The translations under genes and the position numbers were made by a program. The notes beneath the pieces are model-generated. The model made no database searches and had not been told where the DNA came from. It saw only the letters and a list, made by a program, of their open reading frames with translations. This document shows positions 13,101 to 23,380 of a stretch of DNA of 64,000 nt, piece after piece; position 1 is the first letter of the stretch, and each line of letters opens with the position of its first letter. Origin of the DNA: Phallusia fumigata (lineage: Eukaryota; Chordata; Ascidiacea; Phlebobranchia; Ascidiidae); the NCBI GenBank assembly GCA_008931825.1, contig QXVZ01023286.1:65625-129624 (forward strand), written 5' to 3'.

Positions 13101-16100
13101 CGTTTAAATACTTTAAACAGTGATTAAATATTGCTTGTTTTAAATATATGGCCACAAGAAGATGATGAAAAGATGAGTCAAATTGATAAATAAAAACTGT
13201 GTATCATCATCTACATTAACATCAACACAAAACATCACAAACCACTAAGTAGAGAAAAAGGCTAAGCCACATCCTATACTTGTAAGCATGCCAAAGTAAA
13301 ACTAAGTTTCGAGTCAAACCCACAAGGCAAAAAACACATCGCCCGTTGCGAAAACATCAACGCCGCGGGAGAAACTTGCCGACAACTGGGAGAGTTTACA
13401 AACAGCAAACCTTAGGCGGATAAAGGCCTTCATTGACTGCGAAACGATGTTTACAATCGCATAACTCCAGCCATAGACCACAAGACTCTCAAATCGCCTT
13501 TGCTGTCTAAAGGTCGCACAAAAATAGCATCGCAAGAGCAGTGCTATGCAAAGGCGGCCTTCCACATGGGCCGAAATGTTAACAAGAGGCTGAACTACAC
13601 GCCCTGCGAGTCCAGACTAAACAAAGCATGTCGCCGCAAGCAAGTTGGTAATGATCATTTGGCGTGTCAGCAACGCAGCGATTTGGTCGGTCGACAGGTG
13701 GGATGCTTGTGTGGAAATCGCTGCGTTTTACCGCAGAGCGGGAGGAATTCGCGCGGACACGCAAAAAATGCGAAGCGGTCGTGATTCGGCGTTTTGCGAT
13801 ACCACGTTTTTGCAGAAATTTGGTTGGTAACTTGACGATTTAAATGCAACGGTTCGCGCGTTAAAAAGCCAATTACGGTTGGATTGTTATTGCAAGCCAC
13901 AAAACACCATCACAAACATAAATTGGGGTCTGCGTAAAACATATGAATTACAACGACTTTTCTTTGTTTCAAATTTTGTGGGTATACTACCATAATTTTT
14001 TCTTTTACAGTTTAACAACTAAACACTTTGATCACAACAACACTAACCTTCTTCATTATAAAATGTTTAATAATTACTTGCGATGCAAACAACTAGCACA
14101 TCTTAGTGTCGAAGGTTTTTCTCCAGTAAATGAATTTCTACATAAGGTCAAAATTAGTTTGGACAAGTTATTTTGCACCGTCCAAACTCCAAACGCTGGT
14201 GAGTTAAAGCTATAAATGTCGGGGCAATAAGAAGATGTAAACCAGCTACATTTCGACGTTTCGACAGTAAACGCTGTTGTCATCGTCAGTAATTACTCGG
14301 AAAGGCGGCGCAAAGTTACATGTCGCGTTAAAGAAAAAAACGGCGCAACAACTGTTAAAAGTTATTGATAACACCAACTGATAAAACAGGCATAACGGTG
14401 ACCAATGTAAATAAATGGTATCCGAATCAATTTCCAGAAGTGCCCGTAAAATTTTGACGAAACCGTATTTAAAATAACAAACGCCACCCTTAAATTCACT
14501 ACAGTTGCCAGGTATTAACATACAACACAGAAACTAAGCTTGTGAATCCGTATGCTTCGTATATGAGAGCAACCAAATCCAAATCCCTCGTATTATTTGC
14601 CAACATCGTTAAATCTCAAAGGCGCCAAATTACCGTAACCCTACACGTGAATGTCGTTGTTGTGGGAGATAACAACTTAGACGGTAACTTAATTGGGACA
14701 TGGCATGCAAGCTTGATGCAAGAGTGGCGCCTTAACAAAATCAGAAGGGGGTAGTCCATACTAAGGATGTTTATTACTAAATACTGGCTATTCTAGAGCA
14801 AAGTGTTTCGAATCCAAAATATCGAATCTAATCATTATTTTAGTTTTGACGCAATGAAATACAGAATTACGAGTGGTAACAGAACCATACCGGCGCGTCA
14901 GTCAAAATCCAAAATCATTTCAAAACACGCGTTGTGAATAACTTGATATTCAGTGTCAGCTTTAAAGCGGGGAAAATTAAATAACAATCTTGAACCAATA
15001 TTGACATATAGGCCCCAAGTTTGTTGGAAACTTATCGCTGAAGTGCTGGGTCAAGTAGGATACCGCTCAGCGCCACACACGGACTGACTTAAGGACATTG
15101 TGCACAGCCCAACGTCTGTTGATAGGAAACAAAGGCATATACTTTTTTGTAGTTCCGCTACAGTCGCTTAAAATCTCTAGTGGGATATTAGTTGTCTCAC
15201 GTATTGCTTCCATAGATTTTTCTAAATGCAGAAGTGCGTACTGTTCTGCAGAGCGTATGGGTATTTTCTTGTGTCACCACTCCGAACATTTTAGCCTAAA
15301 GAAACTGCCGTATGGACTGGTGGCTTTCTCTTGTGACCTCAAACAGTTTAAATATTTCAACACAAGTTTTAGCATTCAAAGTAATCTAGCCGTTTTTGGT
15401 GCTGCCAAAGCACACTTACCGAACCAGTCAACAGATTTACTGCCAACTTTCAACATCTTTTTTAGATCCCGTACGTTCAGAATTACCGACGCATTTTGTG
15501 TCTTACCTGCAAGATCCGGTGGCTTACAGATGTTACATCCAGGTCCATTGCAATGTCCATTACCAGTTCCATAATCATATCTCGTTCGTCGATCACTGCA
15601 GTGTTCTTCGCATCGGTTTCTTCCACCTCGACCTCGTTGCCATTTTTAATCACCGGCGGGTTATGCCAGTGCGAAATCCGGCGCGCTTTTAGTTTGCTCC
15701 CGAAGTTGTTGCGGCGCGGAGTGGGGGGCGAAAGATTTTCGGGGGCATAAAAACTAGGCGACCCCAATTCGTTGGTGGACACCATGGGCTTCAGAGGGAG
15801 GTAGTTGGGGTTAATATCTTCGTGACTGATCTTTCGAATCGGAGTTTTCCTTCCAGCGCTCGCGTCACTTGCTGAACTTGGGGGGCGGTCATCCCCTGCG
15901 ATGAACGTAATTTGTCCAGTTACTCGACTCCTGTTATTGTACTCGTGTTCTAAGGGTTTGTGATTGTGGATTTGGTGGCCTGTCTAGGTTGGGGCGTATT
16001 TATTGTCCCAGTGCGCTGGTTGGAAACTTGTTTCACTTTGTAACATTTTCAAGACTTTAAACAGCTTGTGCTTAAAGGCAATAGGGAGGTATATAGTAAT

Positions 16101-18250
16101 GTTGCCAAAGCGACATTGCTAATCATTTTATCAAAAGCGGGTGTAAATGTAATGTATCATTACGCAGCATGTTAGTTTTCAACTAACATAGGAATAACCA
16201 AGCTTAACGGCATGGGTTTTGAACCTCGTGGTGCGAGATCTGTTTGTAGGGGCTACGAGGATACGAAATCATTGGAGCCAATTGTAAAGCTATTAAATTA
16301 CATCTGTAACATCCAAGCAAAAATTGTTTGTTGTTTGAATATGAGAGAACTGTTGGTAATTGTAAAGGAGTACCTATAAGGAAAAAGGTTAAAAGCACTG
16401 TACCCCCTTACAAGGATCATGCACCGCAAAGGTTTAAATATAACGGAATAAAAATATACAATATGGCCTTCCTGAAGGCATTTACAAAGGCGGACTTTAA
16501 AGTATACCGGTGGTAAAACCGTCTGTGATCTTTCGTTCGTCGGCAGCAATCCGTATAACTCTGTCAGCCAGCCACGTGTTGATCATTGACTGAGTCGCTT
16601 TACGGAGGAAATAGTCAAAAGTGAAGTCGGGATGGTCATCCAACCACGCTTCTACGAAAATAGAGAACGTACTCTTAGAGATTTTTTAATTGACAGAGAA
16701 GTAAACGCAAGCCTAAATTAATTTTGAAATCGGAAAAATGTTTGACTGCTCTTAGTATGAACCAACACTTTGAAAGACAAAAAAGAGGGAATTAAGCTGC
16801 TGCAAGAATAGGAAATTTTTGTTGAAAATTGCTGAAACGTAAAGCTTTTTCTGTAGTAATACTGGGCACAATGCTGTTGACTGTGGATTTATTTTTGTAA
16901 TGTCAGCCATCGTTAAAACAGTTCGCACAAAAACCTTTCATGCCAAGAGAGGAGAGTCAAGGAGACAGATGATTACTTCTTCAGTGAGGTGAAAATTTTA
17001 TTGCCACAAAGATATACGATATTTTTGCAGGGTGTACAACAAAATCAAAGTAAAGGATACAGCATTCGTAAAACATTTTTATTACCAACCCTTGGCGACA
17101 CCAAGATGGAAATTTGGGTAAAACATTTCCTCAGTCAAAAAGAACTTATCAAGCCTCAATATTTTATACAAGATAAAGTGCATTGAAAATAACAAACTTT
17201 CTCCACAGCCTAAAGCCCATGACCTTGAATATATTTTCCACATGACCTTGAATATATTTTTAAAATTATCATTCTAGAGGTAAAAAAATTATTACCAAAA
17301 CTCTACGAAAACTTGTTAGAATTTAGAATTTCTACAGTTTAAGGGCACTGTGATCAAACCATTTTTTTCCATTGAAAAACTAATTTGAAAACGGCACCTT
17401 ATCAATCTTTTTGCAATTAGGGCACAGTTTGCTATTAACGAGCGCAGGCAAAAAACCAGCTGCAGGTAGGTTAATTTCACCACACCAGCGAATTATTTTT
17501 TCAATAAAATTCAATCAAAAACAGCTTGTGCACTGACCAACCAATTTACAAACCACCTGGTAAACGACACACCCAGGCTCTCAACCGATTCATAAATATC
17601 CTTAATGCAATGTTCGTTTTTCGACAGCAATAGGATTCAACAAGCAAGCACTATGGCATGCCAACGTGGAGAAGCAAGTATAACTTTGAGGCTTTTATGT
17701 GGAAAGAATTGGAAAAAGGGATTCGAAAAATTACATGCAAAAAACATTCCAGAGGATGTTATAATTTTATACATTTAAAAAAACTTTAACATGGATAGTA
17801 GACAATACCTTTTTTAAGTTGTACGAACATATGGAAACTTATACACTTCAGAATATGAACTGTCTATAATATAATGTCACGAGCCAGCGACGCTTAACGT
17901 CAAAAATAATGACAGCAGTGGCACAAAACTGCAAGACTGTAAACTTAATAAAATAAAATCCTAATAAATCTGATGTCATTCATCGTTTTGTAATGGTTCA
18001 TCTTTATCCTATTGTTGGCATCATCAGCATCCGAAAACGAAAAGCAATAGTGAAAAAAAAGTAATTTTGTGCAATATATGTCCTGAATTACGTCATTCTT
18101 ATTACATTTGACAGACTCACTTCAGAATATTTTAAAAAGCTTTTGATGTGAGGAACGTCACTGAAAATTCATAAATTTCAATTTTGTGTCGAAAAAAAAT
18201 GATAAGAAAGTAACGTCACACATACCGATTTGTTGTTCATCAAGAACCAT
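1030..18250 (-). CDS. PDE5/11: cGMP phosphodiesterase, PDE5/PDE11 type (N-terminus and tandem GAF domains; 3' part off window)
   Basis: PDE5 and PDE11 hydrolyse cGMP (PDE11 also cAMP) and are controlled by cGMP or cAMP binding to tandem GAF domains. Twelve exons join in phase: 18250-18226, 16651-16508, 15949-15507, 12789-12688, 12017-11898, 11121-11032, 8196-8044, 6917-6776, 6347-6205, 4243-4196, 1564-1489 and 1196-1030. They give 551 residues. The order is an N-terminal helix region ([10 protein letters not shown], residues 9-18), a disordered linker with TPIRKIS (Ser98) and ARRIS (Ser149), GAF-A (about 185-355, NK..F...DE at 317-328) and GAF-B (about 365-545). The start is the only ATG after an in-frame TAA. 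The N-terminus and TPxRKIS are closest to PDE5, while parts of GAF-B resemble PDE11, so the paralogue is left open. The catalytic domain lies left of base 1 and was not found in 1-1029. The gene is divergent from the PKG gene. Confidence 0.93.
1489..1564 (-). CDS. PDE5/11: PDE5/11-type gene, exon 11 (residues 471-495, GAF-B)
   Basis: The exon encodes [20 protein letters not shown] and then LRQVL, matching RSLLC.PI in PDE5 and PDE11. It ends in phase 1 at gtaagttt, which the next exon needs. Confidence 0.92.
1565..4195. other. PDE intron between exons 11 and 10
   Basis: The intron contains one CRE palindrome (1916-1923) and a satellite-like tandem array (3181-3935). No coding sequence was recognised. 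Confidence 0.6.
3181..3935 (+). repeat. Tandem array with 129-bp period
   Basis: GCACC of the unit recurs at 3187, 3316, 3445 and 3574, exactly 129 bp apart, with the conserved block ttttagggggctagtggggtaac. Two more diverged units follow (about 3703 and 3860), sharing gtttcatccaaatcc and a variant of the gggggctag block. Confidence 0.9.
4196..4243 (-). CDS. PDE5/11: PDE5/11-type gene, exon 10 (residues 455-470, GAF-B)
   Basis: This 48-nt micro-exon encodes [16 protein letters not shown], the equivalent of PDE5A LNIPDVSKDKRFPWT. It has acceptor tctgcag and donor gtgagtg and is phase 0 at both ends. Confidence 0.88.
4244..6204. other. PDE intron between exons 10 and 9
   Basis: The intron holds three CRE palindromes (4720, 4751, 5224). 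Nothing else was recognised. Confidence 0.6.
4720..4758. promoter_or_regulatory. Two full CRE palindromes in a PDE intron
   Basis: TGACGTCA occurs at 4720-4727 and again at 4751-4758, 31 bases apart, in the intron between exons 9 and 10. This spacing suits paired binding of CREB/ATF-type bZIP factors, but function is not shown. Confidence 0.4.
6205..6347 (-). CDS. PDE5/11: PDE5/11-type gene, exon 9 (residues 407-454, GAF-B)
   Basis: A strong pyrimidine-rich acceptor (gatttttcag) opens [14 protein letters not shown]..., and the exon ends [13 protein letters not shown]. The last part aligns with PDE11A SIAELVASTG. The donor is gtcagtt. Its two leading bases complete the codon split with exon 8. 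Confidence 0.85.
6776..6917 (-). CDS. PDE5/11: PDE5/11-type gene, exon 8 (residues 360-406, start of GAF-B)
   Basis: The exon encodes [20 protein letters not shown] and then [22 protein letters not shown]5 has LDLASLIFEEQQSLEVI here and PDE11 has LLKCERCSVLL, so this exon shares features with both. It ends in phase 1 at agta|agat, read as CCAGAGA|gtaag. Confidence 0.9.
6918..8043. other. PDE intron between exons 8 and 7
   Basis: The intron contains a long imperfect inverted repeat (7866-7985) and a tRNA-like box-B stretch near 7055-7080 (ggttcaaatccc on the minus strand). No exon was seen. Confidence 0.6.
7866..7985. repeat. Inverted repeat of about 120 bp
   Basis: Each arm is about 50 nt. 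The inner part tttcaacaatcgct pairs perfectly with agcgattgttgaaa, and the outer part atgtagt.aat pairs with att.actacat. It is probably a small foldback MITE, though a hairpin RNA cannot be excluded. Confidence 0.7.
8044..8196 (-). CDS. PDE5/11: PDE5/11-type gene, exon 7 (residues 309-359, end of GAF-A)
   Basis: The exon starts [20 protein letters not shown] and carries the GAF signature NK(X)nF(X)3DE intact (Asn317, Lys318, Phe323, Asp327, Glu328). It then runs into [14 protein letters not shown] and the connecting helix LENRRNE, very close to PDE5A FCGIVLHNAQLYE..LLENKRN. Confidence 0.96.
8197..11031. other. PDE intron between exons 7 and 6
   Basis: One CRE palindrome (9640-9647) is present. 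ORFs here of up to 90 codons show no recognisable protein. Confidence 0.55.
11032..11121 (-). CDS. PDE5/11: PDE5/11-type gene, exon 6 (residues 279-308, GAF-A)
   Basis: The exon encodes [20 protein letters not shown] followed by [10 protein letters not shown]. It matches the PDE5/PDE11 block RFN..VD..TGYKT.SILCMPI. It is 90 nt long, phase 0, with donor gtaagtg. Confidence 0.95.
11286..11761. mobile_element. hAT-like MITE (476 bp)
   Basis: The ends cagtagttcccaacc and ggttgggaaccactg are inverted repeats of the CAGTGGTTC(C/T)CAACC type found on hAT transposons. There is no transposase. Flanking 8-mers match at only five positions, so the target duplication has decayed. Confidence 0.75.
11524..11579 (-). 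repeat. tRNA-derived SINE-like sequence inside the hAT-like MITE
   Basis: On the minus strand it reads actgccttg...aaggttgagggttctaatccc, with a degenerate Pol III box A and a box B. The same string occurs at 23321-23380 on the plus strand. Confidence 0.5.
11898..12017 (-). CDS. PDE5/11: PDE5/11-type gene, exon 5 (residues 239-278, GAF-A)
   Basis: The exon encodes [11 protein letters not shown] and continues through [23 protein letters not shown], the GAF core around the ligand pocket (PDE5A [21 protein letters not shown]). It is 120 nt long and phase 0 at both ends. Confidence 0.95.
12688..12789 (-). CDS. PDE5/11: PDE5/11-type gene, exon 4 (residues 205-238, GAF-A)
   Basis: The exon encodes [20 protein letters not shown]... 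and ends in SRLFDVNK. It aligns with PDE5A ADRYSLFLV...ISRLFDV and PDE11[11 protein letters not shown]. It is 102 nt long, phase 0 at both ends, with acceptor tttcag and donor gtatatg. Confidence 0.95.
12790..15506. other. PDE intron between exons 4 and 3
   Basis: A G+C-richer island (about 13320-13860) carries a perfect 13-bp stem (13671-13683 with 13716-13728). No exon was recognised. Confidence 0.55.
15507..15949 (-). CDS. PDE5/11: PDE5/11-type gene, exon 3 (residues 57-204): regulatory linker and start of GAF-A
   Basis: This is the largest exon of the gene. It carries TPIRKIS (Ser98), aligning with human PDE5A TPTRKIS around Ser102, the PKG/PKA site. A second basic site, KARRIS (Ser149), and a proline-directed SPPTPRR follow. 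The end ([20 protein letters not shown]) opens the GAF-A fold. The acceptor cccttag is chosen because it gives the phase that both neighbours need. The donor is CAG|gtaagac. Confidence 0.9.
16508..16651 (-). CDS. PDE5/11: PDE5/11-type gene, exon 2 (residues 9-56)
   Basis: The acceptor is ttttcgtag and the exon reads [19 protein letters not shown]..., matching the conserved N-terminal segment of PDE5 (AWLDDH.DFT.SYF.RKAT) and, less closely, PDE11. The chosen donor is gtatact, in phase 1. An earlier GT in the same phase (gttttacc) would drop five residues. Confidence 0.88.
16652..18225. other. PDE intron 1
   Basis: This is AT-rich DNA without a recognised element. An alternative first exon could hide here, but none is evident. 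Confidence 0.5.
18226..18250 (-). CDS. PDE5/11: PDE5/11-type gene, exon 1 (residues 1-8)
   Basis: The exon encodes MVLDEQQI and ends in phase 1 at a gtatgtg donor. Joined to exon 2 it reads [15 protein letters not shown], which parallels the PDE5A N-terminus just before its EAWLDDH motif. The ATG has an A at -3 and a G at +4 and is the only Met after the upstream in-frame TAA. The exon is short, so it rests on phase, context and this junction. Confidence 0.7.
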
Positions 18251-20452
18251 GTTGCCCGTTGCGATGCTGTCCCTGGGGATCAGGCGTCTTGTCCAGGTGG
18301 GAGTTTCTGTTCCTTTCCTTAGCTTTTGGTCAGTTTACAGCATTGATTTTTGTGCAAAGGCGCATGGCAGGCCGGGCGGCACGGTGTCAATTAACAAAAA
18401 CAAAGCCTTTTTTTCTCGGAGGCCTGTAAGATGGATTACACTCTACATGTAAGGTGACCTGTATGGAATACATGTGCACATGCAATTGGATATTTTACAT
18501 CTGAATGGTGGCAGTATATAATATACACCTATGTTTTTACACTTTGGCAATACACCAAATGTTCTGTAAATTATATTTTTGTTTATGTTACATCGTAATA
18601 CTTTTAGTAATAATTGAATACTTTTAAATCACGACAACGGTACATTTTCTGACTTGCACAATAGTCACTGCACAGTGTCGCAACTGGATCAAACCCAGTC
18701 CTGCATACACAGCCCATATCGAAGAGAACCGCTTACACTATGGTCGCCCGTTTCTGCCTTCGCAATTTATCATTTGAGCAAATGGTAAACCATGTGGCGT
18801 CACATCGCGTAGACACTCTATCTCGGCCGGAATATTTATCAACTGTCGTTAAACAAACGTCAGTCGAGTGTTACGAATTGGGCTTCATCGTATAGCTACT
18901 GGCCCACTGCATTTGCAGGTTTATGTCGACGAAGGGGGAAATACCAAAGATAGAAACGACAAACAAGGCTTTGTCACTACTTGGTAAAACGGAAAAAAAA
19001 GTTTTTCCTGAATAACTAACGCGACAAAAAAATTTATCATAACAGCTGAATTGTTTTAGTCAAGGAGAAGAGAATAATGATATTCCATACGCCTTCCTGG
19101 CTACCTGAAATACATACTCATCTGAATGTATGCATTAACTGTCATGACGTATGGTACAGTAACAAAATGATGCAAAACGTATCGCCAAAAATCATCGAAA
19201 CAAAAAACCTGCCATTACTGAACGGAAACAACTAAACTTTAATATACTTCTACACACCGTTCGTCTTTTGCCAAAACAGACTTAAGCTCAATGGCACGAC
19301 ACCTTTACTTGCGCATTTTATTCAACTAAAAAAAGTTAAGTTCAATCAATCAAAACGAAAACAAATCGGAACTCTACTACGTACTATGGGTGTACATTGT
19401 GGTTGTTACGCCCTTTACTCAATGTACACGATACAAACGAATTAGTGATTAGTGGTATAATCCGTTGTTAAGTGAGGTTTATAAGTAGTATGTAGCAAGG
19501 AGTAATCCACGCAACGCTATAGTTGAGTCGAGCTTATTTCGCTTGGTGAAAGAAATCGTAGTGACACAGTGCCACTAAGCTCTTTGCTAACGCATTGCCC
19601 CGTGTGTTGAACTTCGAAGTAATGTAACCAAATTCCAATGATGCGAAAGGGTGCTCAAAATTTAAAGGAGTCCCTGAATTTGCAAAAGAGTAAAAGGGTG
19701 CACGAATTGCATAGGAGTAAAACTTCAAACAATATTATGAAATAATCTTCGAGGCCACTGAATTTACACCAGCATATTTGACCAAAGTACATGGCAGGAG
19801 TAAAAGGCAAAAACTTTCAACGGTCATTTGAACGTTGCACTTGGGAAAAAAAGCAGCACAAGAAACCGAGGCTTTTTGCAGGCAACTAATCTCAGTAGCT
19901 GCACCAACCTCAACTACAACTTGCTTCAAACGTTCCTCCAAATACATGATAATTCAACACATACTTATCGTTTTTTTGTGTTTTCGCAAACTGTACCTAC
20001 ATTAAACCTGTGTCAGACAATACCTAACGAAAATCGAAACGGCTTGAAAATTTGAACAATGGCAGCAGGCATTACACATATTTATGAGTCCAGACAAGGC
20101 TCTTGCATTCTTCGTGCTTGGAATCCAGCTTCAAGCGAAAGCGAAAACGTAACAAGACAGCCGATCTGTGCAAACCAAATGAATTGTAACGAGCCTAACC
20201 GAATCTTACAACACGACCGCACCTGACAAAATTCTTCAACCACTCTGCTATTCCTAATGCTGTTCTGGACACCACTCGCTAACCACGCTTTACAATCAAC
20301 CCGGACTCAAGAAATCAAAAGCTAAATCGAGCACGGATTACGTTACACGGCCCACAATTGGAACTTGTCAATCCGGCCAGGAGGTCCAGTCTTTGACGAG
20401 CAATCAACTGCCGACTCAGACCAATCGATGACGACACCCGCTCCTGCGCCGC

Positions 20453-20852
20453 ACTACGTCATAATCCGAACGCAACGCGTGACGTCACAGAAGACTAGTG
20501 AAACCTGTATTCGATATCAGGGAGAATGTACGCAAATGTTTACGTAACTTATGCTTACATAACTTGCTGTTTCACGTCATAATCGTTTCGGATTTGGTTT
20601 CTAGATTAAACACTTGTCACTGCAAGAGCACAAGCGCTTTGACGACTCAATACTAGTAAGTTCACAGGCACTACGTTGCGCATTCAGTTTCTTGGCGAGT
20701 TTCGTGCAGTTGACCATAGGTCCCAAAACAGGTGAAAAAAGGTTCGTTCTAATCAAGTTCATTGGGCAACTAGCGATTTACATTACATCTTCCAGCTGGC
20801 TACCTGTAAGCAAGATTTTTAATCGCTTCGGTTGCCTGCACAAAGCTCGTTT
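20453..20852 (+). repeat. Local duplication, copy 1
   Basis: This 400-bp block is repeated with divergence at 21372-21719. Both begin actacgtcataatccgaacg followed by caacgcgtgacgtca, and both end with ctgcacaaagc. Copy 1 carries an intact CRE. Confidence 0.8.
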
Positions 20853-21371
20853 GGAAACCAGCTTTTTGGACGAAATAAAGAGGACACAAGCCTTGACGAT
20901 GTTGATTTATCTCGAAAGGCAGACCTGCTGTCATCCTACATTTCGCAAATGTTGCCTAAAGTTACCGAGCGATTCAGTCGGGGTTTTTTGGCGCCTCGGA
21001 GGCTTAAACTTGCCGATGCAATGTTTGCAAATCGTCAATCTTCATTGCGAAAATTGCACCGCTGTACTCAGCGTTGATGGGCGTGTTTTAATGCCGCGGC
21101 ACCGAAGCAAACACTCTGTAACATACCGCATAAGTTAAAAGTACGTTACCAAGATAATATAGTTGTTCCCTTGCCACACCTGCTTGGTCAAACGACATGC
21201 AACAATTTGGGCATTTGAAATTCCTATGTAAATCTTGACTGAACTTTGCGTAGTACAGGACTAAAGAGACTGACGATGCCTTTACATAGCCTGGCGAAAT
21301 TACTCGAAATGCCACAGTTGGCTGCACAAAGCTCGATTTAAAAGTGCTTTGAGCGTTTACCCTGCGTTGCA

Positions 21372-21719
21372 ACTACGTCATAATCCGAACGCAACGCGTG
21401 ACGTCAAAGAAGGCATGTTAATGAAACGTGAATTCGATATCAGGAAGAATACACGCAAATGTTTACGTAAGTAATGCTTACATAACTTCCCTGTTTCACG
21501 ACATATTTTTTTCGGGTTATTTTTGTCGATGCACATGCACTGCTTGGCGCATTTAGTTCCTAGGCGAGCATCGTGTAGTCAACCATGAGGTCCCTAAACA
21601 GATAAAAAAAGTTTGTTCTAATCGAGTTTATAAGACAACTGGTGTTTGACATTATTTCTCCAACTACTCGTAAGCAACCGTCTTTAAATGCTTCAGTTGT
21701 CTGCACAAAGCCCGTTTGA
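21372..21719 (+). repeat. Local duplication, copy 2
   Basis: This copy is collinear with 20453-20852 over its length. A separate shared block, about 19985-20070 and 21828-21920, suggests that a larger unit was duplicated. Confidence 0.8.
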
Positions 21720-23320
21720 CACGATACAAGAAAGAAGGCATCGTCGCAAAAAGATTACAAGAATTCTAGCTTAACATTGTACATCCTTGCCAGTGTGCGA
21801 AAAACACACTAATAACACACAATATCAAATCCGCAAACTGCACCTATACCAAACTTGTGTCACATAATACCTGACGAACGAACAAAACAAATGTGTTGAA
21901 AATCTGAACTATTGCACCACACAGTACTAGAAAGTCAACAAACCACCTACGACCTTTATACAGTTATTCTCAAAACACCGCAAACTCTCGCCAACGCAGC
22001 CACCTCATGCTGCGCTAATACAATCTCAATCACCGCTCGATAGCAAGGCTTGAAGCCCGCAAGACCGCGACGCTTATCCATGTCACACTGGCGAAGTAAG
22101 GCGATGCTGCAGAGCTAATGTGTTGCCTCAAAAAACACGATGCGTTTGAAGACCTGGTTCACATTCCTCCCAGCAGGTCAGGCATACAAATTTGCAAACT
22201 TCACGTAGACATGTTGACTGCATGCGTTATGGGCAATCTTGGCCAGATTGGTGTTTGTCGATCAAAGGCGTAACTTAAACACTTATAGGAACTTTGATGT
22301 ACCAATTTTCCGCTGCGCACTCCCTTAGAAAACAAATCAGCAGTTTAAAACGTTGACGCAATGTCGCAATAATGACTGGTTCAATTTGAGCTTGCTATCC
22401 TTAACTAGAGTGCACACTGAAAACAAGGTCACTGCAGTGCCTTCAATCTCATCCACAAATCTTTCCTATATTTTTCCCTCCTTGAATGATGAAATGTTAA
22501 TCTTTAGGTCGCTTAAAGTAACACCGTGTTACGTCTGTTACTGACACTCAGCCTACTTTCTAAAAAGTATAGAACAAGGAACAACTTTACACTGCCGACT
22601 GTACCCAACATGTGGGGAATGTCAACAAGCGCTGAATCAGGCGCAAGCAGTCAGTTCCAATCCTTTCCATACACACGAGCAGTTCTACTAAGTTCAAATG
22701 ATGTCAGTGTTCTGAAACACTTCAGCCAGCGCGCCACAAGCGCTGTACAATACACAGTTGATAAATCATTAACCGGAGTTGGGAGGAGACGGCCTCGCGA
22801 AGGCATAGAGCTGTCATGTAGCGCCACGGACATAAACACACGAGCTGGACACATTCTTGCTTCGTGTACTGGTTGCTGGATGTATCGATTAACACAACAC
22901 AACATGGCACCAATGTTTAGACTGCGTGTTGTTCGGTTGTAAACTGAGCAAGCTTTTTCCTAACAGTCGACTTGTTGACATGTACGTTTTGGATTTTAGT
23001 CAGGACAAACACGTTTTTATAAATGCCGATAGTTGCTTGAAGCATGGGTTAAAATTTCCGTCTTATCGATCTTTCTGTTTTTGGCAAGTTTGGTAACTTT
23101 TGTGCTAAACGGATTTCGTTAAATAGTTAATTCGATTAACGCAACTGCCATCGTAGCAGACAAGCGCTGTGACCATTAATACAACGAACTTCACGACTGT
23201 GAGAAAACACTGCTTGCTGTTCAAGCCGCTTCAAAACTTGTTTTCGAACCCAGTTTAAAGAGCCCTGTAAAAATACTTATGACGCTTATAGGAGATTTTC
23301 CAAATAAACTTTCTGCCAAG

Positions 23321-23380
23321 ATGGCCGATTGCGACTGCCTTGATCTCGCGAGGTTGAGGGTTCTTATCCCGTCTCGTGTG
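23321..23380 (+). repeat. tRNA-derived SINE-like sequence, second copy
   Basis: The sequence atggccgattgcgactgcct followed by gaggttgagggttcttatcc resembles tRNA boxes A and B. It lacks a normal acceptor stem, so it is not a tRNA gene. Confidence 0.5.

Noticed and set aside
15483-15785. Met at 15785 as the PDE start
   Set aside because: The frame is open upstream, includes the PDE5-like TPIRKIS, and joins in phase to exons 2 and 1.
20614-21138. 174-codon plus-strand ORF
   Set aside because: It spans the edge of a non-coding duplication and competes with another frame in the same place.
22526-22942. 138-codon plus-strand ORF and its overlapping minus-strand frames
   Set aside because: There is no recognisable motif, and frames of similar length occur on both strands; treated as chance.
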